Shown in pieces: positions 45,500 through 57,407 of a stretch of 64,000 bases of DNA. The notes below the pieces were generated by a model, which searched no databases, was not told the origin of the DNA, and was given only the letters and a program-made list of their open reading frames with translations. A program made the translations under genes and the position numbers. Each line of letters starts with the position of its first letter. The stretch's first letter is position 1. The DNA is from Leptodontidium sp. MPI-SDFR-AT-0119 (taxonomy: Eukaryota > Ascomycota > Leotiomycetes > Helotiales > Leptodontidiaceae), in NCBI GenBank assembly GCA_020726505.1, contig JAHLEZ010000006.1, positions 372,001 through 436,000 on the forward strand. The letters are read 5' to 3'.

Positions 45500-45907
45500 A
45501 GACGGACGTGGATACCGAAGACTTGAGTGATCTTTCTTTCGGTACTCAACCTTATCCTACTTGTTCAAATACTATCTATTTACATCCTAAGTTGAGTGTA
45601 CTGTGTTGTACTACGAGTCTATTATTCTTTTTGTCCTCGTTTGCTGTAAATTTTAAATGTCCGGCACATTCCTCCAAAATTATAAAATTCCAATCCCCTC
45701 CAACAACAACAAAAAAAAAAAAAAAATTCAAACAGCCCCAGTCCAAAAAGAAATCAAGTAAACAAGCCAAGGAAGCCTAGCACATGGTGAAAAAGTACAT
45801 TTCTCAATTCAAGTTAAGCTGCTAGTTCAATCGCAAGCGCACCCTTTCCAACGACCTCGAGCTGGTTAATCCGGCCCTTGATTCTTAATGGCTGCACCCC
45901 AGCTAAC
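45500..45907. other. intergenic region with A-rich run
   Basis: Converging 3' regions; contains a run of about 16 A around 45711-45726. No gene supported. Confidence 0.5.
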
Positions 45908-47153
45908 TCACAACTTCCCCTTCCTCAAATCCTCACCAATTTTCAAAATCGGCACCAATTTATCCTTCTGCACGCGATCCCACAAGCTTCCCAAGCCTTT
46001 CTCCCGTCCCTTCTCATCTTCCCTACGAAACCACTCCTCCGCACTCTTGATTCTCGTCGGATGGATCTCATCCAAAAGCTTGTAATCCCTCTTCACCACG
46101 TCATATTTCCACGTATTCCAAAACCCCGTGAAATTGTCTCTGAAACTCATCGTACTCTTGTCGTTCGGATCGGCGTTGTATCCGGCGGGGGCGTCGGCGA
46201 GGAATTTCATGGCTGGTTTCTTCCAGTACTCATCGAGGGGGGGTGTCGATGTATTGGGCTGGGTGGCCAGTTACTTTGGTGAATGCGGCCGCGAGTTCCG
46301 CGTATGGGATGTGCGCGATGGCTACTTCGAGATCCATGCCTGATGCTCGTTCGGGGTGGTCGAAGAGCCAGCGGACATATGGTCCACAGTCTTCAAGAGC
46401 GACGTGAACGACGTGGCCAGTGCCGAGGGGTACGCGCCAAGTCACGACACCGTTCTCGATAGTAGGTGTCATGATTGTGCGGGCTGAGATGGCCATTTCG
46501 ATGTATGGACCTGTGGTGAACAGGGCTGCCCCCATGCGGCTTTTGTTGTGTTGGTTTTGGAAGAGTATCCATTCACCGATTCGGCCTTTGCCATCATAAC
46601 TATTCGACATAGTTAGCACGATGCACTGTACAAAGAAAACTAGAACTTCAAAACATAATAACCTAATATCCCTCCTCAGACGTAACCAACCCCCAAAACG
46701 CTAGAGGACTTCCAGTAACAGAACACGGACTAACGGAGAAGAGACTTACTGCCCAGTTCGATGCTTCGGATCATAACCACTCTTCTTAAGCGAATAATCC
46801 AGATTCCCATAAACAAAGAACTTGACCCCCTCCTCAATCGCCAGCTCATAAGCCCGAATAGCCCAGTACGTCTCAGCTTTCTCTCCGCAATTAAAGCCGT
46901 CAATGTTCACAAATGCGCCGTCGCATCCTCGATAACCGTTGCGGAGATCCGTCTCGTCGGCAAAGGTGCCCTCGACTAGTTCGACATTACCGAGAGCCAG
47001 GAGAGCTTTGGCGCGTGCGGAGGTACGGTCTCGGGTGAGGACTCGGACAGAGTATTTTTTGTCGGCGACTAGGCCCTCGATGACGGGGATGCCTTGGGCG
47101 CCGGTGCCGCCGATGATGAAGATCTTAGATGTGTGTTGGGATTGGGAAGACAT
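45908..47153 (-). CDS. NmrA-like NAD(P)-binding protein, frameshifted at a G7 run
   Basis: The model has two exons, 47153-46750 and 46599-45908, around a 150-nt intron (GTAAGT donor, AATAG acceptor), reading RTG-HYDGKGRIGEW at the join. The N-terminus IFIIGGTGAQGIPVIEGL is the glycine-rich Rossmann loop of the NmrA/atypical short-chain dehydrogenase group. The later part (DNFTGFWNTWK, LLDEIHPTRIKSAEEWFRRE) is typical of its C-terminal domain. The frame breaks at seven G (46237-46243, plus strand). Six would read YIDTPLDEYWKKPAMKF and yield 364 residues; with seven a stop follows TPPR. NmrA relatives act as redox-sensing regulators or as NADPH reductases; which applies here is open. Everything on both sides of the break is well conserved, so an assembly error is quite possible. 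Confidence 0.85.
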
Positions 47154-47935
47154 GATTATTCTGTTGGTATTGAATTGAACTGAGAATGTGGGTAGTAATT
47201 CAATTTATGGACATTGAGAGCTCCCAGACATAATAAGCAGTACCTAACTCACGATTAGTGAACTTTCTTGTGTTTATGTTCCGTACCCAGTCAAGGTAAG
47301 CTATGCACATGCGGACAATGTGGGGTAACGTTCCGCAGCTGGACCAGATTATGTTGAGTAATCACGGGCGTGTGTGACAATGAAACGAGTAAAAGGGAAA
47401 CGCTGAGGGCTGTCTGTATTAGGAAACCTTACACCTGATGGATTACTTATGATTACAGTAGGGTTCCTTGATGAAATTGTCTCGTGCAGCAATTATGCAA
47501 TCGAATAGCCACCGAAGCCAACAGCCGAGGCATTTGCCATTCTGAAGATAACCGAAATGAGAATCAACAACTGTGCTAGGTTAACCTGGGGTGACTGTTG
47601 GATGAAAGAAGCAAAGGACAAAGGAACATATAGCGGGGTGGGGGACGAGGCCAATGTTCGAAATAAAATCAGACCAACTAAGAAAAAAGCTTCTAGTAGA
47701 CATGGTCGTGTTCAGCTATACCTCGAGTGAATTCTTCTACTTTTCGATTAGCAACTATAATACATCCGACCAAGCGCCAGAAATGCCATCCAAGATCCCT
47801 CGCTTATCCTATCAAAACAGACAACGGCCATCCCAGATATCAGAGTTTGAGGATGCTGTGTCGGAAACCTTATATAGGTTCTGGGTCGGCACCGATTCCC
47901 CATCGCGGGAGAGTGTTTGGTGGAAAGCATGTCAT
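47154..47935. other. intergenic region
   Basis: Promoter of the NmrA-like gene and 3' region of the RBM25-type gene. The plus-strand ORF at 47654-48070 lies over this region and the last RBM25 exon and is rejected. Confidence 0.6.
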
Positions 47936-50439
47936 TTAAGCAGACAAGCCTCTCTTCTCACTCTCTGTGAAGAAAATCACCATGCGCCAGAGCTTCTTGA
48001 CAAGCACTTCAGCTTCTTCATCCAAGGCCTAGGAGATGTCAGTCAATGCCCCCACCAAACAGCTAGATGAGATGAATGAAAATGAACACTTACACCTTCC
48101 AATTGCTCAACCAATTCCTGTGGCTTGCCTCTTGTACGAACATGCTCCTCCACAACCTCAACCAGCAACTGTTCTTGCACGCCCAGATATTCCACGATCT
48201 TTTTCTCAACGAAAGGTCGCAGTTTCTCTACGATGACCACATCATCCACAAACTCCCATTTGACTTCCCAAGCCCAGAGACCATCCTTCTCTGTTGGAAT
48301 CTCGGCTGCTAGTTGACGAACAGCTTGATCTCGCTCTTCGTCCGACATTTGCGCTACAGGGGCTGAGGGATCGAATTTGATAGGGATAAGAGTGCGTTTA
48401 GAAGAATTGCCAGCATCTTCCTCGTCTTCGAGCAAACCTTCAACTTCTGCGACTGTTCTTCTTGGAGCCTGGGCTTTCTCTTTCTGTACCTTCTGGGCAG
48501 CCGCACCAAGAGACAATTTGAAAGGTTGTTGGGCACGTCCAGGAGCACTCCTTGATTCCAGCTCTTCAGCTTGGCGATCCAAGAATGAATCTGCCAGACC
48601 ACGAGCTTGTTCCTTGTCGGCGACATCCCGTTGACGATCCTTCGCTTCGGCAGTGCGATCTCTCTCATCAGCGGCTGATTCGCGTGCACGGAAGAGTGCG
48701 CGATTTCGAATCCACATGCTACGGTCGGCGTAGTAGTCTTCGACCTTCCGAGTGGCTTCAACATCATCGTCCCAGTCACGGAGACGTTGAGCCATCTTCT
48801 CCTTCTCAACATTCTCCTTAGCTGCATCTTCATCCTCTCGCTCCTTTTCACGCTGTACTGCAGCAGTTCGCGACCGTTCCCGATTCAGCCATCGCCGTTC
48901 TTGATCCAGATAAATCTTTTCCAGGTCTGCTTCCTTCTTGGCAGTTCTCCGGCGCTCCAGCTCTTCATCACTGGCGGAATCATCCTCTTCTTCGCGGTTG
49001 ATCCATACGTCCCCACTCGCTGCACCATTGATACCACTGCCATTGACAAATGTGACACCCTTTTGGTAATCACGGGGTATTTGCGAGCCTAGTTTAGGTC
49101 CTGAGGGAGCGTTTGGCACGCCACGGGGTCCAAGAGGAATGTTGTTTGTACCGGCTGCTGGTCCAAGGGGAGTATTCGGGGGTGGTGAGGCAAGTCTTGA
49201 GGGTCGTGGTGCTCCATTTCGCAGCCTTTCAGCAGCCTCCATTTCCTCCTCTCGTTTCAATCGTTCCATATCTCTCCTGGTGCTTCGGTCTCTGAACGCC
49301 GCAATTTCTAGGGCAACAGTTTCGCGCATTTCCGCTGGGATATCCGCAAGTTCATCGTCCACTGCTAGTGGTATGTTGACAACCTCGACATTTTCTCCGT
49401 TTCCATCCTGCATGATCGCATCCTCCCCGCTCTCGTCCAGCTTGACGTACATCGGAGGGTGGAATAATTCGTATATGGCCGCCTTCAAGCCAGATCTCGC
49501 GGCGTCCAGTCGTGCCTGTTCAGCAGCAGCATCATCGCCTCGATTCGAGGACCAATTTTCCAGGTAATTCAGCGAGTTGTCGTCCACAAAGACCAACAAC
49601 TTGCTTTTCTCGACTTCCTTTTCATCGTCTACTTCATTCTTGACTCCGTTGCTTGCAGGTTGCTTCTTCGTTGGGATCTCGATATCTTTGAGAACCTCCA
49701 CAGCCGTAGCCAAACTCTCCGCATCTTCGTATTGCGCAAACCCAAAACTGCATTGCTTGCCACCTGCGTCCGTAGCTCGGTCCCATCTGCGTAATCGCCC
49801 TGCCGTGCTGAGAATCCGCTCTATGCCATCATCCCCTCTCGCACCTTCCGTAATACCCCCCACGAAGATAGTCCGTACGATCTCCTCCTTTGTAGGTGGA
49901 ACTAAAGACATCATGCTGTCTCGTAATGCTTGTCGCTGTGCCTCCATCCCTCTCTCCGCACCCAGCCCCGGTCTTCCACCTCCGGATGCTGGGTCTTGAC
50001 TTTCTCTTCTACCTGCTGCGCCAGGTAATGGAGTTGAGGGTTTCGAAGGGCCGGTGCCTAGGCGGATGACAGGCGCAGAGAAGTTAATGTTGGGCATATT
50101 GGGAGGGCCCTGAAAGCTGGCAGGGAGACCACTTGGTCGACTGGATTGTGTCGCGTTGGCTTGCTGTACGCCTGGAGGGGGAGCTGTGCCTGGAGCAGAC
50201 ATGCCTGGTGGGGGACCTACGAGCGGAACATCAGTAAAACATACATCACTCAGCAGTCAACTAAAGTCCTTACCCATGCCCGGTGGAGGTCCCATGCCAG
50301 GTGCAGTGCCATTCTGACCTGGGAAGCCTCCAAATCCTGGTGGTCGTCCAAAAGGTGCAGCTATTCGCAGTGTTAGTAATGCGCAATCCAGATGAACCTG
50401 CAGCCCGGTAAACTTGCCTCCATATGGATTATACGACAT
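47936..50439 (-). CDS. RBM25/Snu71-type splicing factor (RRM plus PWI domains)
   Basis: The model has four exons, 50439-50418, 50360-50274, 50216-48094 and 48028-47936, giving 774 residues. The first intron is GC-AG: after MSYNPYG and one base comes GCAAGT. It has a CTAAC branch site and an AATAG acceptor, and no GT donor gives the right frame. A Pro/Gly/Met-rich start (GMGPPPGM) leads to an RRM at about residues 152-217 (TIFVGGITEG...GFAQYED). A long Arg/Glu/Asp-rich charged helical region follows, then a C-terminal PWI domain (DGLWAWEVKWEFVDDVVIVE, ending ALDEEAEVLVKKLWRMVIFF). This is the layout of U1 snRNP-associated RBM25/Snu71, which acts in 5' splice-site choice. The last exon is only 93 nt and carries the end of the PWI fold. 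Confidence 0.93.
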
Positions 50440-50769
50440 CCTGCCCGCACTTGTTGAATAGCCTCAAGTTCGAGTAGAGAATTGAGAATCTGGGAGGAAT
50501 TGCGAGGGGAGGATAATCGCCGGTCGTGGTGTTGTTGTAGTCGGCGCAAAAGAGGTGCTCGTTCAGGATCAAAGTTCGTCCGCCCAAAATGAAGCTCTGG
50601 CTCGCGTCAACTGAAATCTATGGCAACCCCTGCTAGCGCCAGTTGAAGCACAGGTATCCGAGAAATATCGAGGACCTCAACCTCGACGACACTTCAACAC
50701 CAACTTTCCACTTCTCCACCAATGTAAGTCGCATCATGCTCGCAGATTTACATCTTCATCTTCTAACAT
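50440..50769. promoter_or_regulatory. bidirectional promoter between RBM25-type and bS21m genes
   Basis: About 330 bp separate the divergent start codons of two housekeeping genes. No TATA-like element stands out. Confidence 0.45.
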
Positions 50770-51567
50770 ATGGGAAGGCCAATGGAGCTTCGAAGGGCCG
50801 CCGATGCGCTGCTGCGCTCGCAGACATCCCCTTTGGCCGCATTTCTCTCACCAGCGACGAACGTACGATGGATGAACAACGCGCAATTGGGATATAGGGG
50901 ATGTCCAAACAGGCAGATCCAACGTTCATTCACAAGTAGCGTCCAGAGAAATGCTCTCCGGCCATCAGCAACGACGACAGCTTCTCCGCCACCCACCATC
51001 GATGCTTCGATCCCCGAATCCGATCCAACTGAGCCTCAACCCGCCCTGGAAGAACAGGCAAAGTCCCTCGGATGGACCGCACGCTCTCGGACTTCTAGTT
51101 ACACAATCCCTACCCTCACGCCAGAAAGAGAGAGGACCATGAACGGGGGAAGCAGCGCTGATGACCTGATGGCAATGCTGAAGCAGAGACGATCCTCATC
51201 GAACATGGACGTCACCCGTATGCGGGACACCAAGTTACTGCAGAATTCCGGTGGCTTTGGACTTCCTCAGTCTATCGGTAACGACGTTGGAGTCTATAAG
51301 CCTACTCGCAAGCCCATACGTCTGAACCCGAGCACAGGAAGGACTGTCACGGTCGGGGCAACGATTGATGTTGCCAAGGGCTTCCGGCTGATGGAGATGA
51401 GTTGTGCGAGGAACAAGGTTAGGAGTGACGCCATGAAGCAGAGGTTTCATGAGAGGGGAGGTTTGAAGAGAAAGAGGCTACGGAGAGAGAGATGGAGGGT
51501 GAGATTCATGGAAGGCTTCAAGGCTACGATCGCGCGAGTGAAGCAATTGAAACATCAAGGATGGTAG
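50770..51567 (+). CDS. MRP21: mitochondrial ribosomal small-subunit protein bS21m (Mrp21)
   Basis: Single-exon gene, 265 residues from the first ATG (MGRPMELRRAADALLRSQ). The second ATG at 50782 (MELRRAADALL) is equally good and looks more like relatives. The N-terminal half is rich in Arg, Ser and Ala with few acidic residues near the start, as expected for a mitochondrial targeting sequence, followed by a disordered linker. The last 80 residues form the S21 fold: TVTVGATIDVAKGFRLMEMS, then NKVRSDAMKQRFHERGGLK and RKRLRRERWRVRFMEGF. Fungal Mrp21 proteins have this long N-terminal extension before the bacterial-size core. It is a component of the mitoribosome small subunit. Confidence 0.92.
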   Translation: MGRPMELRRAADALLRSQTSPLAAFLSPATNVRWMNNAQLGYRGCPNRQIQRSFTSSVQRNALRPSATTTASPPPTIDASIPESDPTEPQPALEEQAKSLGWTARSRTSSYTIPTLTPERERTMNGGSSADDLMAMLKQRRSSSNMDVTRMRDTKLLQNSGGFGLPQSIGNDVGVYKPTRKPIRLNPSTGRTVTVGATIDVAKGFRLMEMSCARNKVRSDAMKQRFHERGGLKRKRLRRERWRVRFMEGFKATIARVKQLKHQGW

Positions 51568-54500
51568 ATATGGATACGATGGGATACACTGTATAATGTA
51601 CTATAGACGGCATCTGGTGCTATTGTAAGTCGAGGCAAAACATGGAAAAGGCCAATTGTGGATGGAGTAAGCTTCAATCATCGGCGTGTTCGACAGGGAC
51701 TTGAACGTTTTGCTGTTTTTGGTTACAATTTCAAATTTCTATAACTGCTCTGTACCGGGCTTCAGCGCGACGGATGTTGTAATCATCCGTTCAAGGAACC
51801 GGGGCCCAGTGGCACTTTCAATGAGATCATATCTTCACCAGGGATCATGTTTCTTGGTGAAGCCTCAATTTGGCTCATCTGCAAATCTTCAAGGCGGGTC
51901 TCTTGTTAAGATTACTATAAGAATCTTTACATACCAGTCAAGTGATAAAAATAAACCTCTACCACGAACGAGAAGTGCAATGTAACATTCCGCGGATTCA
52001 AATTCGGATGTCAGTTAAGTTTCTTTTGATTTTGGTGCTAGAGTTGCTCTTCTGACATGGCTACTTTGCCTCGTCTAAAGGATTCTTGCCTCGTTCTGAA
52101 ATTCCTCTATTAACTGCTACTGCTAGTAGATCAAAAACAATGTATACTGGGGAGTTTAATGTAGTCATTGAACCTGAGATTTTATGTTTTTTCTCACGTC
52201 TTTCAATGGGCCTTTGCGCTCTCTTCACCTCAGAACTTGAACACCAAATTGGATTTCTTTTCAATGGCAACTCGTAGCCAACGCTCGCTGTCGCTCGGTC
52301 AGTACTGTCAATCTTTACCACACATATGCTTGAGATACAGAATAGACAAACGGTTTCTAGACTTTGTCTTCTCTCCACTTCCATCGCAAACTTCTTCAAG
52401 TAAGAGGCTTAGTCTTTTATGACACCCTCCACTCATATTCCATGTCACTTTGAGCCCTGTCACCTGTCAAAATATGCTAGGGAAAGATTCCAAAAATCGA
52501 AAAGTCCACCAGCATCGCCGAAACAGCAGAGAATACCAGGATAGAAAGAAAGAAATAACAAGTAATCGCCAGTCTTTCCATGCCACCTACACTATTTCCG
52601 CTTTTTCAATTTAGGGCAACTGAAAATGTAGGTGATGGATATGTTGTGGGAAAAGCCAAACTACCAAACCCGATCGCCGCGTAAATTTCTAGTGAAAGGA
52701 TGAACCGTTGCTTGTTGACCGTTTGCTAGCATTGCTAGCAGTCAGATTGTGACACTAGCGACAAAATTTAGCAGTTTTATTTTATATATGCACCCCCATT
52801 TCCAAGATCTTGACTTACTTCGCGCTGATATTCAAGTCTGTCTCTGGCGAGCCAAACGAAACAAACCGGAATGACATTGGACCCTCTCGCAGACCACCTG
52901 CGATTCACTATTAGAATCCCGAACAATCTGCAAAAATGACAAAAATATTGAGCTTCTAGCTGTATGAGGGACAAACTAGACAGGACATAACCGATTTCTG
53001 CTGCTGATGCTCAATGCCAATTCTCAAGATGAAAGTCCTGACCCAGAAGCCAAACAGTCCGTACATGTTTCCAACCATCAACAACAACTATTTCCCACTA
53101 ACCATCCTCCAACAACTCCCTCAACCTCTAAGAAGTAGCCCACCGAAACGCGATTCAGGGACACGTCCCAAGAAAAACCTACCCGGCAAACTCCAAACTC
53201 AGCTGAACATGTCCCAGGCCTATTCGCCAACCACCCTCGCTTATAGCGACTCACGCATGCACGCCAAATTTCAGCCACAAAGAAACAAAACACACTGAAC
53301 CGACACACTTGACTTCCTCACCGCTCAGCTCCAACTCGCATTCTTCAAATCTTTGCCACTATCTCGGCTCGTCTCAAGTCCAATCTTCTCAGATAATTGC
53401 TATCGAGAACTCAAGTCTAGCCCAAGGACCAGGATGAGCAGGCTTGGAATTCTGCACGGGAAATGGGAAGATACCTCTCAATATGGGAATGAGGTGTGTC
53501 TAGACCCGGACCTACGCCTTGTTTGAGCCTACAAGTAATTGCAACGGAAAAATGTATCCCGTTGCTTCCATGTTCGGTTTGTGGGGATGAACTATGAAGG
53601 AGACGAGGGTGGGCAGAGGAACTCGAGTCAAACTGAGGGATTCCGATGGTACATGTTATAGGTAGGTCTAGACTTAGTTGGCTGCTGTACGACGTCAAGT
53701 CGTGGTGTGGCTACACTACACTTCTACATCGCCCCCAATCCAACGTAGCTTGATCTCCACTCCTCCTGTAACCGGATGTTCACCTGGACTTTGAGCCTGT
53801 GGTGGGGTACGCATTCACAAATCCATGAGAAAGCGGGGTCTCCATTCATGCTCTTTAACATGCGATCGTTTTCGAGATCTCGGATCTATATCTGGAATAT
53901 GAGAAGGACGAACCTCAGTGCTTCTCCACGCTTCAAAGCATGTCAGCATGATGGGGATCAAGATCCAAAAGCAAACCAGATCAATATGCCCATGTCGGTC
54001 AGATACTTAGATCTGAGTTCAGATGTACAGCCACCCACCGCAACCAAATGGCGCAAGGCTAATAAGCTAATATCTATAGAGCAGTCTCTTTCAGCTCAAG
54101 TTCTCTGCCCGAACTTACCTGTGCTTCAAGAGATACGTACTATGCAGAGTGCCTGCCCTCTTGCCAATACCTCTCAATTTCACATGCCATCCCTCTCACC
54201 CGACAGTGAGATCTAGAAGATCCCCTTCCTTATATCTCGCAGGTTACATTGGATATAATACGTCTAAGTGCGTGATGAGTGACATCCCTTTCATCCCAGC
54301 AATTGAGCGAGCCACGTCAGAAATGGAAACAACAAAACGGCCCAACAAAGCAATGGGATAGGCGAACAGAACCGAATATCGGATGGATCAGTAATCTTTT
54401 CCCCGATATTCGGGGGGCTTGGCTGGATCATATCGACACCTCCTACGTGCCCTGCCAGGGCGAGCCTTGATGTGTGGAATGAACTATATGATCGAACTAT

Positions 54501-57407
54501 TAGCGCTATACTGCACAGCCCCCTTCGCGATCTTGAGAGAAAGCAGTAAAAGCTTTAGGGAGAAAAAGAGACGGGGAGTGATACAGGTTTTGTCCCAACT
54601 CGCCACCCACCGCGCTGTCGTCAAGTTCTACAGGAGGAAGGTTTGGACCATCGGGGATTTGCAGAGGCATCAAGCTTAACCCGCCCTGAGCAGTTTTCCC
54701 GCTTTCATCGGTGCAGTAACCATGCAATCAAGCAAGATTATATGTCATTGAGGGGTGGGCTGTTGGGAATAGAGTTTTACGTAGTGACGCATGACAGTGT
54801 CCTAGCCCCCGAACCAGAGCTATTGGGCCAACAGCCGCCAGCTAGAGAAAGCTACGCGGGAACTCCCTTGTAGGCTTGTAGCTGCTTAAGCCATGTGAAG
54901 TAGGTGATCCGAGTCCAAATGCCATGGAATTGCATGATCATCAACCAACCACAAGCACTACTATAATACTAATGAGGCCAAAGTATTACCCGTCCAGCGC
55001 ATTGGCGTGCTGATTTCCTCGAGGATGAGATGAATGGTAGGTAGCCTGCCTTGTAAATTACAAACTAGAGAGGCGTGCAGGACAAAGACAAAGAAGGAGC
55101 AGAGCAAGAGCAAATGCCACAAGTATATTCTCTGGACTGCACCACAAAACTCCACAGCGAAATGGTTCATGTCTTCATCTTCCTAACGAGAAGCGACCAA
55201 GTACAACATTGAGATGTTCCGTTTCATATCTGTTCCGGGGCGAATCTGCAAGCGATATCAGATGTTCCCCAAGAATTTGAATGGACCGGATTTCAAATCC
55301 GTGGCTAACTCGCAAGCGAATATTGATTGGCTTATTTCAACGTCAGAGTCGACGTCGCTAAGAAAAGAGTCTAGAACTGCCGCTTGGCCTTGAAATTTCA
55401 TCCGAGATATAAGGTGTGGAGTTCCCAGTATGGAATGAAGTAGCTGTCGCCAAAAAGAGGTCGTTCTCAGTGTGCTGCACATCGCGAGGCTTACCAAAGA
55501 CCTCGCTTCGCCAAGGGAGAGCACGTGACGAGAAAAACAGTGACAATGGGAAAGGCACTTGCTTAGGAGTAGTAGGAGAAGAGCGGGCTGGGGAGTTGAA
55601 TGGTGGCATGACCTCCTCCTTTGAGCTATGGTGCTGATAAGACGCCTTTGACGTTGTCTGACGTCTTCTTGTCCCCACCAAACCGATCGTTCCTCGACAT
55701 CTTGATTCTAGCAGTCCATCGCCGGAGGCGGACCATCCTCCGAATCTCGATGGGCAAATTCAAGAATCGGCCCCAACAACAGACACGTATCGGAGGTGTT
55801 TCCGCGCCACCAAGCAGCATCTCAGAGGTGATAGATAATCCTGAAACCATGTCAATGGTAGTAGTATCGGGGAAGCGGGTACTCATCATGCCCTACGCAG
55901 GTGGAGTTTGGACTTCGAGAGTTTGCTTTTGGTGGCCCCTAACTCCACTGCAGTAGTCTTGAAATGTCCTTTGGAGCCCCGAGAACTCACCTACAAAGTA
56001 CGATTAATAGAAATTCCGGTTAGGCTTCTTATTCACAATGTTTGACTGTATCACCCTTCCGTCCAGACCATTTGAGCTGAGATGAGACTTTAAATAGGGC
56101 AGGACAGAGGCCTCTCGGCTCATACGATTGCAGAGTTTAAGTGTCGAAGAGTTGAGGATATGCTGTGGAGCAAAAATCGCTTCTCTTGGTTCATCCGGCA
56201 TCAACCTGGAGAAGGATAGGGAACGTTATTTCTCCGATTGTGGTACTGGGAGCTAGTATCCACGGGTCTGGATTCGCCAGGACCCTGACAGACGCCAACA
56301 TGGCAGGGGAAGGTTGAGGAACTTAAGCTGCCGGACAAAACAAGGGTTCATTCTAGCCCTTCCAGGATTCTTGTCGAGGAGCCGATGAGGCTTGGACGTT
56401 GTGTTGCTGTCGATGACTTGCGATTAGCTCACCAGCCCATCGTCCTGAAGGCAATTTCATCGCTGAACTTCCCCAGAATTGACTTTTACATCCTAGGCAT
56501 ATTGACAGCGGTTGTAGTTCAGACCGGGACTGGTGTGGGAGTAGCTTTGATGCAGTTGGTTGCAAGATTTCAAGCAGACACAGAAGACATTGATGCATGC
56601 CCGGCTCCGCGACAGGATCGTCGGCTGCCTGCTGGCATGTCTCTGCTCTGCTTCATATGACAGCCACTGCTTGACCCACAGGCGTCATATTTCAGGCAAG
56701 CTTCAGCCCCATTCTCCTAGACATATCCGCGTGGACCTGTTGCACGCAGTGGATCGAAGCCGGGCCGTTGGATCTAACTTCGCAGCGCAGTAGTGCTCAG
56801 ATTCTCAACAGGGTTTAGAGATTCAACTTCTGCTGTGGAACTGTCCATGGCCAGACCCTGCTCACGCTGCATATATCTGCCTTGTATGCACATCTCAACC
56901 CAGTGCCAGACTCGGTCCCATCCCGATCGATGTTGCTGGACACCCCTTTCCTCTCCCCCGAAAAAATACTTCGGTTCTTCTCTCCAACCAGCTAAAGTGC
57001 CGCTTATTCTTTGGCCTCCGGATCCAATAATCACATCCCTCTGTGTGCAGCTGGTCGGAGTGCTGTACAGGCTGTGTGGTGAGATTGTTGAAGGAGATTC
57101 CTCCGCAGAGAAACAGGCCGCACAACGGCCTATTTGCCCAGGTCCTGTTCTGCAGCGCACTGCAGCTCCTTCTCAAAACCCACTTCAGACCGCAGTCACG
57201 TTTGGATAGGCTCATGGCGTTCCAATCCACCCGTCTAGGCCAATCTGCCAACATTTCCACAACAATGCACCCTTCTCCTCTCGCCACCACCCAGTCGCCA
57301 AACATCAATCTTCACCCCACTATCCACTGCTCATGGAGAACTGTAGGACCTACATGATTAGGACCAGAGGCGAGTAATCGTGCCAAAACTTCCACTCCTC
57401 TGGTACA
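51568..57407. other. 5.8-kb region without supported gene
   Basis: Only short, unconvincing ORFs on both strands. I see no transposase, reverse transcriptase or terminal repeats, no tRNA and no obvious splicable gene. One palindromic hairpin is listed separately. The final 500 bases are the promoter of the next regulator. Confidence 0.5.
54372..54413. repeat. 11-bp perfect inverted repeat with 20-nt spacer
   Basis: CCGAATATCGG at 54372-54382 and its exact reverse complement CCGATATTCGG at 54403-54413. The second arm is itself inside CCCCGATATTCGGGG, a smaller hairpin with a three-base loop. Confidence 0.75.

Noticed and set aside
45908..46210. Separate small minus-strand gene
   Set aside because: It is the C-terminal domain of the NmrA-like protein beyond the homopolymer break.
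47654..48070. 139-codon plus-strand ORF
   Set aside because: Its second half is exactly antisense to the last exon of the RBM25-type gene (47936-48028), which has clear family sequence; the ORF itself resembles nothing.
53014..53298. 94-residue plus-strand ORF in the gene-poor region
   Set aside because: Pro/Asn/Gln-rich, no signal peptide or motif, and no supporting splice or start context; cannot be told from chance.
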